NCBI GenBank assembly: GCA_041739465.1 | Contig: JBGSNX010000081.1 | Location: forward strand, 1-64,000 | DNA from: BOKV01 sp041739465 | GTDB lineage: Bacteria > Pseudomonadota > Alphaproteobacteria > Rhizobiales > Rhizobiaceae | Reading direction: 5' to 3' | Length of the DNA: 64,000 nt | Shown: one piece after another, positions 50,242-57,460 of the stretch | Numbering within the stretch: the first letter of the stretch is position 1 | How the letters are laid out: each line of letters begins with the position of its first letter | Position numbers and translations under genes: made by a program | The notes under the pieces: generated by a model | The model's input: only the letters and a program-made list of their open reading frames with translations | What the model was told of the DNA's origin: nothing | The model's database searches: none

Positions 50242-50565
50242 TTTGATCAGACGAGACTCACAAACAAGGTTCGACAACGGCCATTTGAAAACACTTGAAC
50301 CTTCGTCCGGAATACGTCCGACACTGTATTCGTTCGAGCCGCTCCTTCAGCTCATTCGAGACTGATCGCGCAAAAACCATTCAATAACCAAGTCTTGGTG
50401 CAAGAAAGGATTCACCGTTCTTCTTAGGGGAATCGGGACTCCCGCACGCTATTGTCCTTCGTGTCACGGCAAGAAAAAAACAACAAAAACAACATCAAGA
50501 AAAAGCCGGGCAAATCAGGTCACCGCACACAGAATGCGGGCTCTGAAGAGAACAGGAAGGCTACC
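50242..50565. other. 324-base intergenic region rich in palindromes and GANTC sites
   Basis: It separates the FAD oxidase gene from DUF6101, both rightward. It contains GANTC sites at 50255-50259, 50409-50413, 50430-50434 and 50437-50441; palindromes at 50387-50399 (ACCAAG-T-CTTGGT) and 50434-50444 (CGGGA-C-TCCCG); the inverted repeat GAATAC/GTATTC at 50310-50331; and an A-rich tract at about 50464-50507. No protein gene is seen. It may hold a small RNA or a complex promoter. Confidence 0.5.
50309..50334 (+). promoter_or_regulatory. Possible EcfG-type general-stress promoter
   Basis: GGAAT at 50309-50313 and CGTT at 50331-50334 are separated by 17 bases, one change from the alphaproteobacterial EcfG pattern GGAAC-N16/17-CGTT. 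It lies 230 bases before the DUF6101 gene, giving a long leader. Confidence 0.3.
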
Positions 50566-51150
50566 ATGACCAGCGGTTCGACAGCCGAAAACCGTTTGCC
50601 CCATTCGGGCAACAATTTGCCAGTTTGGGCCAGCGAGCAAATGCGGCTCGACCCTTACAAGCTACCGCACCGATTGGCGCTGCACCGCCAGCACGCAAGC
50701 TATTCCATCGATCGCCAAGGTGTGGTGGTCAAGAAAATGCTGGGCTGCGGTCTGCCCCTGTCGATTGCCCTACCCGTCAAATGCTTCATCGGCGTTGCGG
50801 CACGGGCGATTGAAACCACGGATGGCAGCATGACTGCCACGCTCGAATTGATGCACCACGATCCCGAACTCAGCGTGCCGCTGCTGGTTGCTTGCGACCT
50901 CGACGACATTGCCGCCGACTGGCACTCATGGAGCCGGCTGATGCAATTGCCAATGCTGGTGGTTGGTGCCGAAGGCTCTGCTTCGCCGGTGCAGAAGCTG
51001 CTTGGCAAGATCATGATTGACCCGGCTTTCAACCGCCGCAAGCGGTTCGGATCGCTCAAGCATCGCCCATGGTTCCTGCGCAGGCGCAAGCCGGGCGTCA
51101 TTGGTCCGGTAGTTCGCATCAGCGGTGAAGAGCTTATTGCGCGGGACTGA
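50566..51150 (+). CDS. DUF6101-family protein
   Basis: A 194-residue protein of a family seen next to ubiA in Hyphomicrobiales. Marks are MRLDPYKLPHRL, the body GVAARAIETTDGSMTATLELMHHDPELSVPLLVACDLDDIAADWHSW, and RRRKPGVIGPVVRISGEELIARD at the end. The rest is positively charged. Function is unknown. AGGAAGG is six bases before ATG 50566. It overlaps convergent ubiA by 17 bases. The upstream 324 bases are densely structured. Confidence 0.8.
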   Translation: MTSGSTAENRLPHSGNNLPVWASEQMRLDPYKLPHRLALHRQHASYSIDRQGVVVKKMLGCGLPLSIALPVKCFIGVAARAIETTDGSMTATLELMHHDPELSVPLLVACDLDDIAADWHSWSRLMQLPMLVVGAEGSASPVQKLLGKIMIDPAFNRRKRFGSLKHRPWFLRRRKPGVIGPVVRISGEELIARD

Positions 51151-52075
51151 GCATCAACGAGAACAGCAGCCCCAAAAACAACAGCAGCCCAAAGCGGCTG
51201 TTTGACTTGAACAACAAAAGGCACTTTGCCGGGTCAGCGCGATCCAGCGAAAGCACCTGCCATGCAAGATGAATCCCCGCCAGCAGCAGCCCTACCCGCG
51301 CCGGCCAGAAGGCTCCTGCCAGCCAGAACGAAAAAACGAAAAGCACAATTGCAGCGCCGTAAAGGGCGGCCAGCGCCTGCGGAGCATTCTCTCCAAACAG
51401 CCGCGCTGTTGATTTGACGCCAACCAGGGCGTCGTCTTCAAGGTCCTGCATCGCGTAAATGGTGTCATACGCGATGACCCAACAGATGGACCCGGCATAG
51501 AGCAGCAAGGCGGCAATGCCGATGCTGCCTGAAACCGCACTCCAGCCAACCAGTGCGCCCCAGGAGAAGGCCAGCCCCAAAAACAGCTGCGGCCACCAGG
51601 TGATGCGCTTCATGAAGGGGTAGGTGAACACCAGCAGCAGCGACAAGGTGCCGAGCGCAATGCTTGTCCAGTTGAACTGCAGCAGGATGATGAGGCCCAC
51701 AACCAATTGCGCAAGCAGGAACAGCCGGGCATTGCTTTGCGAAACGCGCCCCGAGGGCAGCGGCCTTGACCTTGTGCGTGCTACCTTCTCGTCGATGTCC
51801 TGGTCCATCAGATCGTTGAAGGTACAGCCAGCGCCCCGCATCACGATGGATCCGGCGGCAAACAGCGCCAGAAACCAGACAAGCTGACCTGTGGATATCT
51901 GCGAAGAATGCGCTGCAAGCAATGCTGCCCACCAGCACGGCCACATCAGCAATTGCCAGCCAATGGGCCTTTCCCAACGTGCAAGCTGGGCAAAGGGCCA
52001 AAATGCGGGCGGAAGGCGGTAAACCCAGCTTCCCTTCACCCCATCGGCGACGGTTTGTTGCGGCGCAGCTTCCAT
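51134..52075 (-). CDS. ubiA: 4-hydroxybenzoate polyprenyltransferase
   Basis: UbiA attaches a polyprenyl chain to 4-hydroxybenzoate in ubiquinone synthesis. The 313-residue membrane protein has the two Asp-rich motifs NDLMDQDIDEKVARTRSRPLPSG and YDTIYAMQDLEDD, and about nine helices. Ubiquinone feeds the respiratory chain whose oxidase is in this window. Its end overlaps DUF6101, and it diverges from purD. Confidence 0.96.
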   Translation of the reverse strand: MEAAPQQTVADGVKGSWVYRLPPAFWPFAQLARWERPIGWQLLMWPCWWAALLAAHSSQISTGQLVWFLALFAAGSIVMRGAGCTFNDLMDQDIDEKVARTRSRPLPSGRVSQSNARLFLLAQLVVGLIILLQFNWTSIALGTLSLLLVFTYPFMKRITWWPQLFLGLAFSWGALVGWSAVSGSIGIAALLLYAGSICWVIAYDTIYAMQDLEDDALVGVKSTARLFGENAPQALAALYGAAIVLFVFSFWLAGAFWPARVGLLLAGIHLAWQVLSLDRADPAKCLLLFKSNSRFGLLLFLGLLFSLMLSPAQ

Positions 52076-52139
52076 TGCACCAGTTTCCCAGTTTTCAACA
52101 GCCGGTCAAGTGCGAACACATCTGCTAGTTTGCCGCACG

Positions 52140-52168
52140 CTTGGCCTTGTCCGCCGAACCCGCTATGG
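52140..52168 (+). promoter_or_regulatory. Candidate purD promoter
   Basis: CTTGGC at 52140-52145 and CTATGG at 52163-52168 are 17 bases apart, close to the alphaproteobacterial CTTGAC-N17-CTATAT. The start point would be about 15 bases before the purD ATG. Read by eye. Confidence 0.4.
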
Positions 52169-52189
52169 CAGGCTGAACCTGGAGTGGAC

Positions 52190-53458
52190 ATGAACATACT
52201 CATCATCGGATCTGGCGGGCGCGAACATGCGCTTGCATGGAAAATCCGCCAGTCGCCGCTTTGCGACATGCTTTGGTGCGCGCCGGGAAATCCTGGCATT
52301 TCGCGGCTGGCGTCACTGGCCGCTATCGACATTGGCGACCATGCCGCGATTGTCCGCTTTTGCAGCGAGGCCTCCATCGGCCTCGTCGTGGTAGGCCCGG
52401 AACAGCCGCTGGTGGCTGGACTCGTCGATGCGCTTGAGGCTGCCGGCATCAAGGCTTTCGGGCCATCTGCAAAAGCTGCCCAGCTGGAAGGCTCCAAGGG
52501 CTTCACCAAGGATTTGTGTGCACAGTTTGCAATTCCGACCGCCGCCTACCAGCGGTTCAACAACGCGCCCAAGGCCAAGGCCTATGTGCGGGCGCAAGGC
52601 GCGCCAATCGTCGTGAAGGCCGACGGGCTCGCGGCCGGCAAAGGCGTGACGGTAGCCATGAGCATCAATGAAGCTTGTGCAGCGATCGACGATTGCTTTG
52701 AAGGCTCGTTCGGTGCTGCGGGCGCAGAAGTGGTTGTCGAGGAATTTCTCATTGGCGAAGAAGCCAGCCTGTTTGCGCTGTGCGATGGGCAGACCGCCTT
52801 GCTGCTCGGCACTGCGCAAGACCACAAGCGGGTGGGCGATGGCGACACCGGACCAAACACCGGCGGCATGGGTGCCTATTCGCCAGCGCCCCTGTTGACG
52901 CCTGAAATCATCAGCGAAGTGATGGGCGAGATCATCGTGCCCACGCTGGCAGCCATGCACCATCGCGGCATGCCCTTTCACGGCATTCTATACGCCGGAC
53001 TGATGCTGACCAGCGATGGTCCCAGCCTCATTGAATACAATGTGCGGTTTGGCGATCCGGAATGCCAGGTGTTGATGCCCCGGCTCAAGACAGACCTTGT
53101 CGAATTGCTGCTGGCATCCATCGACGGCGATCTGCTTTCCATGGATGCCCAATGGAGTGATGACGCTGCGCTTTGTGTGGTGATGGCGGCAAAGGGCTAT
53201 CCCGCAGAGCCGGCGCGCGGCGGGCATATCGGCGGCATCGAGACCGCCGAGGCAGGAGGCGCAATGGTCTTTCATGCGGGCACCGCAATCAAGGACGGCA
53301 GGCTGGTTGCCAATGGCGGGCGGGTGCTGGGCGTTACTGCGACCGGCAAGGACATCGCATCGGCACAGAGCTCCGCCTATCACGCCGTGGATGCCATTGA
53401 GTTTCCCGACGGCTTTTGCCGCCGTGACATCGGCTGGCGGGCTATACCGGCCAGATAG
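52190..53458 (+). CDS. purD: Phosphoribosylamine-glycine ligase (GARS)
   Basis: PurD joins glycine to phosphoribosylamine in purine synthesis, an ATP-grasp enzyme. The 422-residue protein begins MNILIIGSGGREHALAWKI, has the glycine-rich VKADGLAAGKGV, AQDHKRVGDGDTGPNTGGMGAYSPAP and the ATP-grasp NVRFGDPECQVLMP. ATG 52190 follows GGAGTGG. It diverges from ubiA. Confidence 0.97.
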   Translation: MNILIIGSGGREHALAWKIRQSPLCDMLWCAPGNPGISRLASLAAIDIGDHAAIVRFCSEASIGLVVVGPEQPLVAGLVDALEAAGIKAFGPSAKAAQLEGSKGFTKDLCAQFAIPTAAYQRFNNAPKAKAYVRAQGAPIVVKADGLAAGKGVTVAMSINEACAAIDDCFEGSFGAAGAEVVVEEFLIGEEASLFALCDGQTALLLGTAQDHKRVGDGDTGPNTGGMGAYSPAPLLTPEIISEVMGEIIVPTLAAMHHRGMPFHGILYAGLMLTSDGPSLIEYNVRFGDPECQVLMPRLKTDLVELLLASIDGDLLSMDAQWSDDAALCVVMAAKGYPAEPARGGHIGGIETAEAGGAMVFHAGTAIKDGRLVANGGRVLGVTATGKDIASAQSSAYHAVDAIEFPDGFCRRDIGWRAIPAR

Positions 53459-53528
53459 TCGAATGTCCTTTACCCAAGGCGCATGGCGGCTATAGTCGCC
53501 GGTTCAAGAAACAGGCGGGCAGCAGCAA

Positions 53529-53942
53529 ATGATCTTTTCAACCTTGAAGGCTGTTCACCTGCTGGCGCTGGTTTTGGGATCGGGAGCCAGCCTTGGAAAC
53601 ATTTACCTGATGCTGGCGCGCGGGCCGCACGATTTGCCCGCGCCCGACCTCGTCAATTCCCTGCGCAAATGGTACCGGCTGAGCGCGCTGCTCGCCATTC
53701 TCACGCTGTGGGTGACGGGGCTTTTGATGTCGGTGTCTGGTGATGGATGGATCGACAGTTCCGCCTTCACGCTCAAGCTGATTTTCGCCGCTGTCTTGCT
53801 GGCGATCATCGGATTCTTGAACCTGATGGCAGCGGGATGGTCGCGCAGTGGCGGGCCACCTGCATGGGTGCCCTCGCTGCATGTTACCGCAGCATTGTGC
53901 CTGATTGCTTCGGTGGTGGCAGCAGCCTACGCTTTTGCCTGA
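53529..53942 (+). CDS. Predicted four-helix membrane protein
   Basis: A 137-residue protein with four likely helices: residues 4-26, 48-68, 80-103 and 113-136. It has KAVHLLALVLGSGASLGNIYLML, like the CopD/DUF2269-type heme- or copper-related membrane families, with one His in the first helix and another near the last. No firm family. It lies 70 bases after purD. Confidence 0.7.
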   Translation: MIFSTLKAVHLLALVLGSGASLGNIYLMLARGPHDLPAPDLVNSLRKWYRLSALLAILTLWVTGLLMSVSGDGWIDSSAFTLKLIFAAVLLAIIGFLNLMAAGWSRSGGPPAWVPSLHVTAALCLIASVVAAAYAFA

Positions 53943-53954
53943 CCCTTGCCGGGA

Positions 53955-54191
53955 TTAGCGCTTGCCAGCCAGAAACTGCTGGTCGCGGTGCAATGCCCAT
54001 GCTCCGGCAACACCTGCGAGAGCCGCGATCGTGTAAACGACGCACATCACCAGATTTAAAGCGAACAGCGAGTGCCACGAGCCATAAGCGCTGCCGATCA
54101 CCACGAGGGTGAGAAAGGCAAACAGAACGCCGCGTGCAAACGGGCGGTTTTCATTTGGCGCTTGCGCCACAGGATTGGATTTCACCGACAT
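53955..54191 (-). CDS. Small two-helix membrane protein
   Basis: A 78-residue protein with two hydrophobic helices (about 22-41 and 46-67), polar N-terminus MSVKSNPVAQAPNENRPFARG and basic C-terminus HRDQQFLAGKR. Positive ends suggest both termini are cytoplasmic. No family recognised. It is convergent with the four-helix gene, 12 bases apart, and could be part of the downstream end of the glyS block. Confidence 0.55.
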   Translation of the reverse strand: MSVKSNPVAQAPNENRPFARGVLFAFLTLVVIGSAYGSWHSLFALNLVMCVVYTIAALAGVAGAWALHRDQQFLAGKR

Positions 54192-54266
54192 TCAATGTCT
54201 CCCCAAGACGGACATGCGCGATCATTAGCCCGGATTGGGTAAAAAAATCGTGCCTTGGTTGTAGAA

Positions 54267-56381
54267 TTATCCCGAGATTTTGGAAAAATCGGCAACCAGA
54301 TGCACTGCCGCGCGAATAGAAGCCAGCAAGGCCAGCCGGTTCGCCCGGATTGCCGGATCATCGGCATTGACCATCACGCCCTCAAAGAACGCGTCAATCG
54401 GCGCGCGCAGCCCGGCAAGGGCCGACATGGCAACTTCAAAATCCTCGGCAGCAATGGCAGTTCCAGCTTTGGCCGAGACCTCGCCGACAGCAGCATGCAG
54501 CGCTGTTTCAAGCGGCGTTGCCAACAGCGATGGGTCAACAGGACCAAGGGACATGGCTCCCTTCTTTTCTTCCGCCGCAAGGATGTTCGCTGCCCGCTTG
54601 TAACCGGCAAGGAGGTTCGTGCCGTCTGCCGATTCGACCAGCGCCTGCAATGCGCGAACCTTGGTGACGATCAGGAGCAGATCATCAGCCTCCGGCGTCA
54701 CCACCGCGTCGATCAGATCATGCCGAGCACCGCTATCGCGCAGATAGACCTTGAGCCGGTCGTGGAAGAAGGAGAGGAGGTCGCCGGTAACATCCGCCTG
54801 CGAGGCTGTAATGCCGCTCGTCTCAATCAGATTGTATCCGGCCGAAATAACCTTGCCCAAGCGGAGCCGCAAACCGTTTTCCAGCACCAGCCGGATGACG
54901 CCGAGCGCTGCCCTGCGCAGCGCATAGGGATCCTTGGATCCTGTGGGCTTCTCGTCAATGGTCCAGAAGCCAACCAGCATGTCGAGCTTGTCGGCAAGCG
55001 CCACGGCGATCGAGATCGGTGAAACCGGCACTTTGTCAGTTGGCCCGAGTGGCGAATAATGCTCCTCGATAGCGCGGGCGACATCCGGCTTTTGGCCCGC
55101 GGCCTCGGCATAGAGCCTGCCCATGCGGCCTTGCAGTTCGGGAAATTCGAACACCATCGCCGATTGCAGATCGGCCTTGGCAAAGTATGCTGCATTGCGT
55201 GCGTCGTCAGCCACGGCATCGGGGATGAAATCCAACAGGTCATCTATCCATGCTCTGAAGCGGGCAACTCTTTTTCCCTGGCTGCCCAGCTTGGCGTGGA
55301 AGGTGACGTTGTCGAGATTGCCGATCCATTTGTCGAAGCCGGCCGGCGAGCGGGCGATCTGCAGATCGCTTTCCCAAAAGAACTTGGCGTCGGACAGGCG
55401 GGCGCGCACCACCTTGCCATTGCCTCTGGCGATTTCCGCGCCGCCATCTGAAGGGATGATGTTGGAAACCAGCAAGAAGCGGTTGATGAGCTTGTCACCC
55501 TTGCGCAGCACGAAGCATTTCTGGTTTTCGCGAATGGTGAGCCGCGTCACTTCATCTGGCAGCTCCAGGAAATCCTCCTCGAACGCCCCCATGATGACGG
55601 TTGGCCACTCGACCAGATTGCCGGCCTCTTCCAGCAGTCCTTCGTCTTCCACCAAGTCGTACTCTTGCGCAAAAGCGAGGTTTTTTGCGTCGGCAAGGAT
55701 GATTTCCTTGCGCCGTTCGGCATCCAGAATAACCTTTGCTGCATGCAGCTTGGCAACATAGTCGTCAAAGCGCCGCACAATGATCGGCTCGGGCGCCAGA
55801 AAGCGGTGGCCGAAGGTCACATTGCCGGCAACCAGGCCGCCGACCTCAAAGCGGATGACTTCCGGCTCTTCGGTTTCGGGGCCAAACAGGCAGAGCATGG
55901 ATTTGAGCGGACGCACCCAGCGAAGCGATCCGGGTTCACGCGAGGCTTCGCCCCAGCGCATGGATTTGGGCCATGGAAAATCGCGGACAATTTGCGGCAA
56001 TGCCTCCGATATGATTTCCTTGGCGTCGCGGCCGGGCTTGTTGATGTAGGCGACGTAAAACTCGCCTTTCTTGGGATCGGATATGGTCTGCGCATCGTCA
56101 ATAGAGGACAGTCCCGCCGAGCGCAAAAAGCCGTCAATGGCCTGCTGCGGCGAGCCAACGCGCGGACCCTTCTTTTCTTCGCGAAGATCGGCTGAACGGG
56201 CGGTCAGGCCACGAATGTCGAGCGCAAGGCGGCGCGGTGTCCAGTATTCGCGCGCACCTTCATAGACAAGTCCGGCATTGACCAGCGCATCGGTAACCAG
56301 CTTGCGCAAATCTCCAGCCGCCTTGCGCTGCATGCGCGCGGGGATTTCTTCCGAAAACAATTCGATCAATAGGTCAGGCAT
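54267..56381 (-). CDS. glyS: Glycine-tRNA ligase beta subunit
   Basis: The beta subunit of the bacterial alpha2beta2 glycyl-tRNA synthetase, 704 residues. It begins MPDLLIELFSEEIPARMQRKAAGDLRKL, has LDIRGLTARS and GPRVG, and ends with an anticodon-binding DALR-like domain. The start at 56381 is the family N-terminus; an upstream frame extension is not family-like. It works with glyQ at 60 kb; genes for fasciclin, CDGSH, DUF2207 and LemA proteins lie between them. Confidence 0.95.
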   Translation of the reverse strand: MPDLLIELFSEEIPARMQRKAAGDLRKLVTDALVNAGLVYEGAREYWTPRRLALDIRGLTARSADLREEKKGPRVGSPQQAIDGFLRSAGLSSIDDAQTISDPKKGEFYVAYINKPGRDAKEIISEALPQIVRDFPWPKSMRWGEASREPGSLRWVRPLKSMLCLFGPETEEPEVIRFEVGGLVAGNVTFGHRFLAPEPIIVRRFDDYVAKLHAAKVILDAERRKEIILADAKNLAFAQEYDLVEDEGLLEEAGNLVEWPTVIMGAFEEDFLELPDEVTRLTIRENQKCFVLRKGDKLINRFLLVSNIIPSDGGAEIARGNGKVVRARLSDAKFFWESDLQIARSPAGFDKWIGNLDNVTFHAKLGSQGKRVARFRAWIDDLLDFIPDAVADDARNAAYFAKADLQSAMVFEFPELQGRMGRLYAEAAGQKPDVARAIEEHYSPLGPTDKVPVSPISIAVALADKLDMLVGFWTIDEKPTGSKDPYALRRAALGVIRLVLENGLRLRLGKVISAGYNLIETSGITASQADVTGDLLSFFHDRLKVYLRDSGARHDLIDAVVTPEADDLLLIVTKVRALQALVESADGTNLLAGYKRAANILAAEEKKGAMSLGPVDPSLLATPLETALHAAVGEVSAKAGTAIAAEDFEVAMSALAGLRAPIDAFFEGVMVNADDPAIRANRLALLASIRAAVHLVADFSKISG

Positions 56382-56458
56382 TGCGAACTCCGCTGGTTGC
56401 AGGCGCAATAGCAAGCGGCAGTCCCAAAGTCACGACCAAGGTTGCAGACTGGCAAATG

Positions 56459-56484
56459 AAAAGGGCGCAGCCATGGCCGCGCCC
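56459..56484 (-). terminator. Rho-independent terminator of the fasciclin gene
   Basis: GGGCGC at 56463-56468 pairs with GCGCCC at 56479-56484 around a 10-base loop. On the minus strand a run of four U (complement of 56459-56462) follows. It is 22 bases after the fasciclin stop. Confidence 0.7.
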
Positions 56485-56487
56485 TGC

Positions 56488-56510
56488 TCTGATCTTTCAG
56501 GCAGATCAGA
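56488..56510 (-). other. Hairpin covering the fasciclin stop codon
   Basis: TCTGATC at 56488-56494 and GATCAGA at 56504-56510 are an exact 7-base inverted repeat with a 9-base loop. The TGA stop (56508-56506 on the minus strand) lies inside it. With the terminator directly after, it forms a tandem 3' structure that could stabilise the mRNA. Confidence 0.45.
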
Positions 56511-56994
56511 ATGTTGGCATCAAGACGCGGTCAATCACGTGAATGACACCGTTTGAAGCGTGAATGTCGGCCGTGACGACGTTTGCAAGGTCAACCTTGA
56601 CGCCTTTGCTGAACTTTGTGGTGACAACAAACCTGTCGCCTTTGGGCTTGAGAGTTGCGACCTGCGCAACGCCGCTTGGAATGTCCTGCGCGCGAATGGT
56701 GCCGGGCACGACATGGTATTGCAGCAGGGCAACAAGCTTTTCCTTGTTTTCCGGCTTCAGGAGGCTCTCAACTGTGCCCTTTGGCAATTTGGCAAAAGCT
56801 GCGTCGGTCGGCGCGAACACGGTCAGCTTGGTGTGCCCGGAAAGGGCCGGCGCAAGACCGGCAGCCGTGGCAGCAGCAAGCAGTGTTTCGAACTGGCCAG
56901 CTGCCGCAGCAGTCTGGACGATGTTGGCGGCATTGGCAGTACCCGCCGCCAGGCCGAGCGCCAGGGCGCAAACCGTTGCTTTCAGAAACTTCAT
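56506..56994 (-). CDS. Exported fasciclin-domain protein
   Basis: A 162-residue protein with a signal peptide ending at about AGTANAAN and one FAS1 domain: IVQTAAAAGQFETLLAAATAAGL, HTKLTVFAPTDAAFAKLPKGTV, LVALLQYHVVPGTI and the closing NGVIHVIDRVLMP. FAS1 domains are cell-adhesion or matrix-binding modules. The start at 56994 follows AGGGAG. The stop lies in a hairpin and is followed by a terminator. Confidence 0.93.
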   Translation of the reverse strand: MKFLKATVCALALGLAAGTANAANIVQTAAAAGQFETLLAAATAAGLAPALSGHTKLTVFAPTDAAFAKLPKGTVESLLKPENKEKLVALLQYHVVPGTIRAQDIPSGVAQVATLKPKGDRFVVTTKFSKGVKVDLANVVTADIHASNGVIHVIDRVLMPTF

Positions 56995-57135
56995 GATGAT
57001 CTCCCTTCGTTGGCGACCCAATTGGTCGTTGGTCGCAATACGAGGGGCGTGGCATTCAGATTGCCGCACAGGCGGGCTGAACCCATCACATTGTTTTCAT
57101 TGATCCGCTTGTGGCGTGAAAGCGTAGGGAACGAA

Positions 57136-57375
57136 TCACACCGCGTTGTGGCTGCCGTCGCAGAAGGGCTGCTTGCCGGTCTGCTTGCAGGCACAGAACC
57201 ATTTGGTGCCGTTCTCAGTGGCTTCCCATTTTACCGGTGAGAACTCGCTGCCCTTGTGCGAGCCATCGCAGAATGGCTGGTTCTTTGACTGCCCGCAGGC
57301 GCACCAGAAATACGCTTTTCCAGCCTCAACCTCGACCGGCATTGGCTGTGTGCCTGCGACGTGACCCTTGTTCAT
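57136..57375 (-). CDS. Double CDGSH iron-sulfur domain protein
   Basis: A 79-residue protein with two CDGSH motifs: CACGQSKNQPFCDGSH at about 25-40 and CACKQTGKQPFCDGSH at about 60-75. Each fits C-x-C-x2-[ST]-x3-P-x-CDG-S-H for a 2Fe-2S cluster with His ligand, so two clusters per chain. Such small tandem proteins are thought to be electron carriers. GGAG stands six bases before the ATG at 57375; an ATG four codons upstream is less well placed. Confidence 0.9.
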   Translation of the reverse strand: MNKGHVAGTQPMPVEVEAGKAYFWCACGQSKNQPFCDGSHKGSEFSPVKWEATENGTKWFCACKQTGKQPFCDGSHNAV

Positions 57376-57460
57376 GCCATTCTCCAATTGTTTGAGATGC
57401 TTGTTGTTTGAAACCTAGCGGGCAATGCATTTGCTGCAAGGTGTTGTGGCCGAACTTGTT

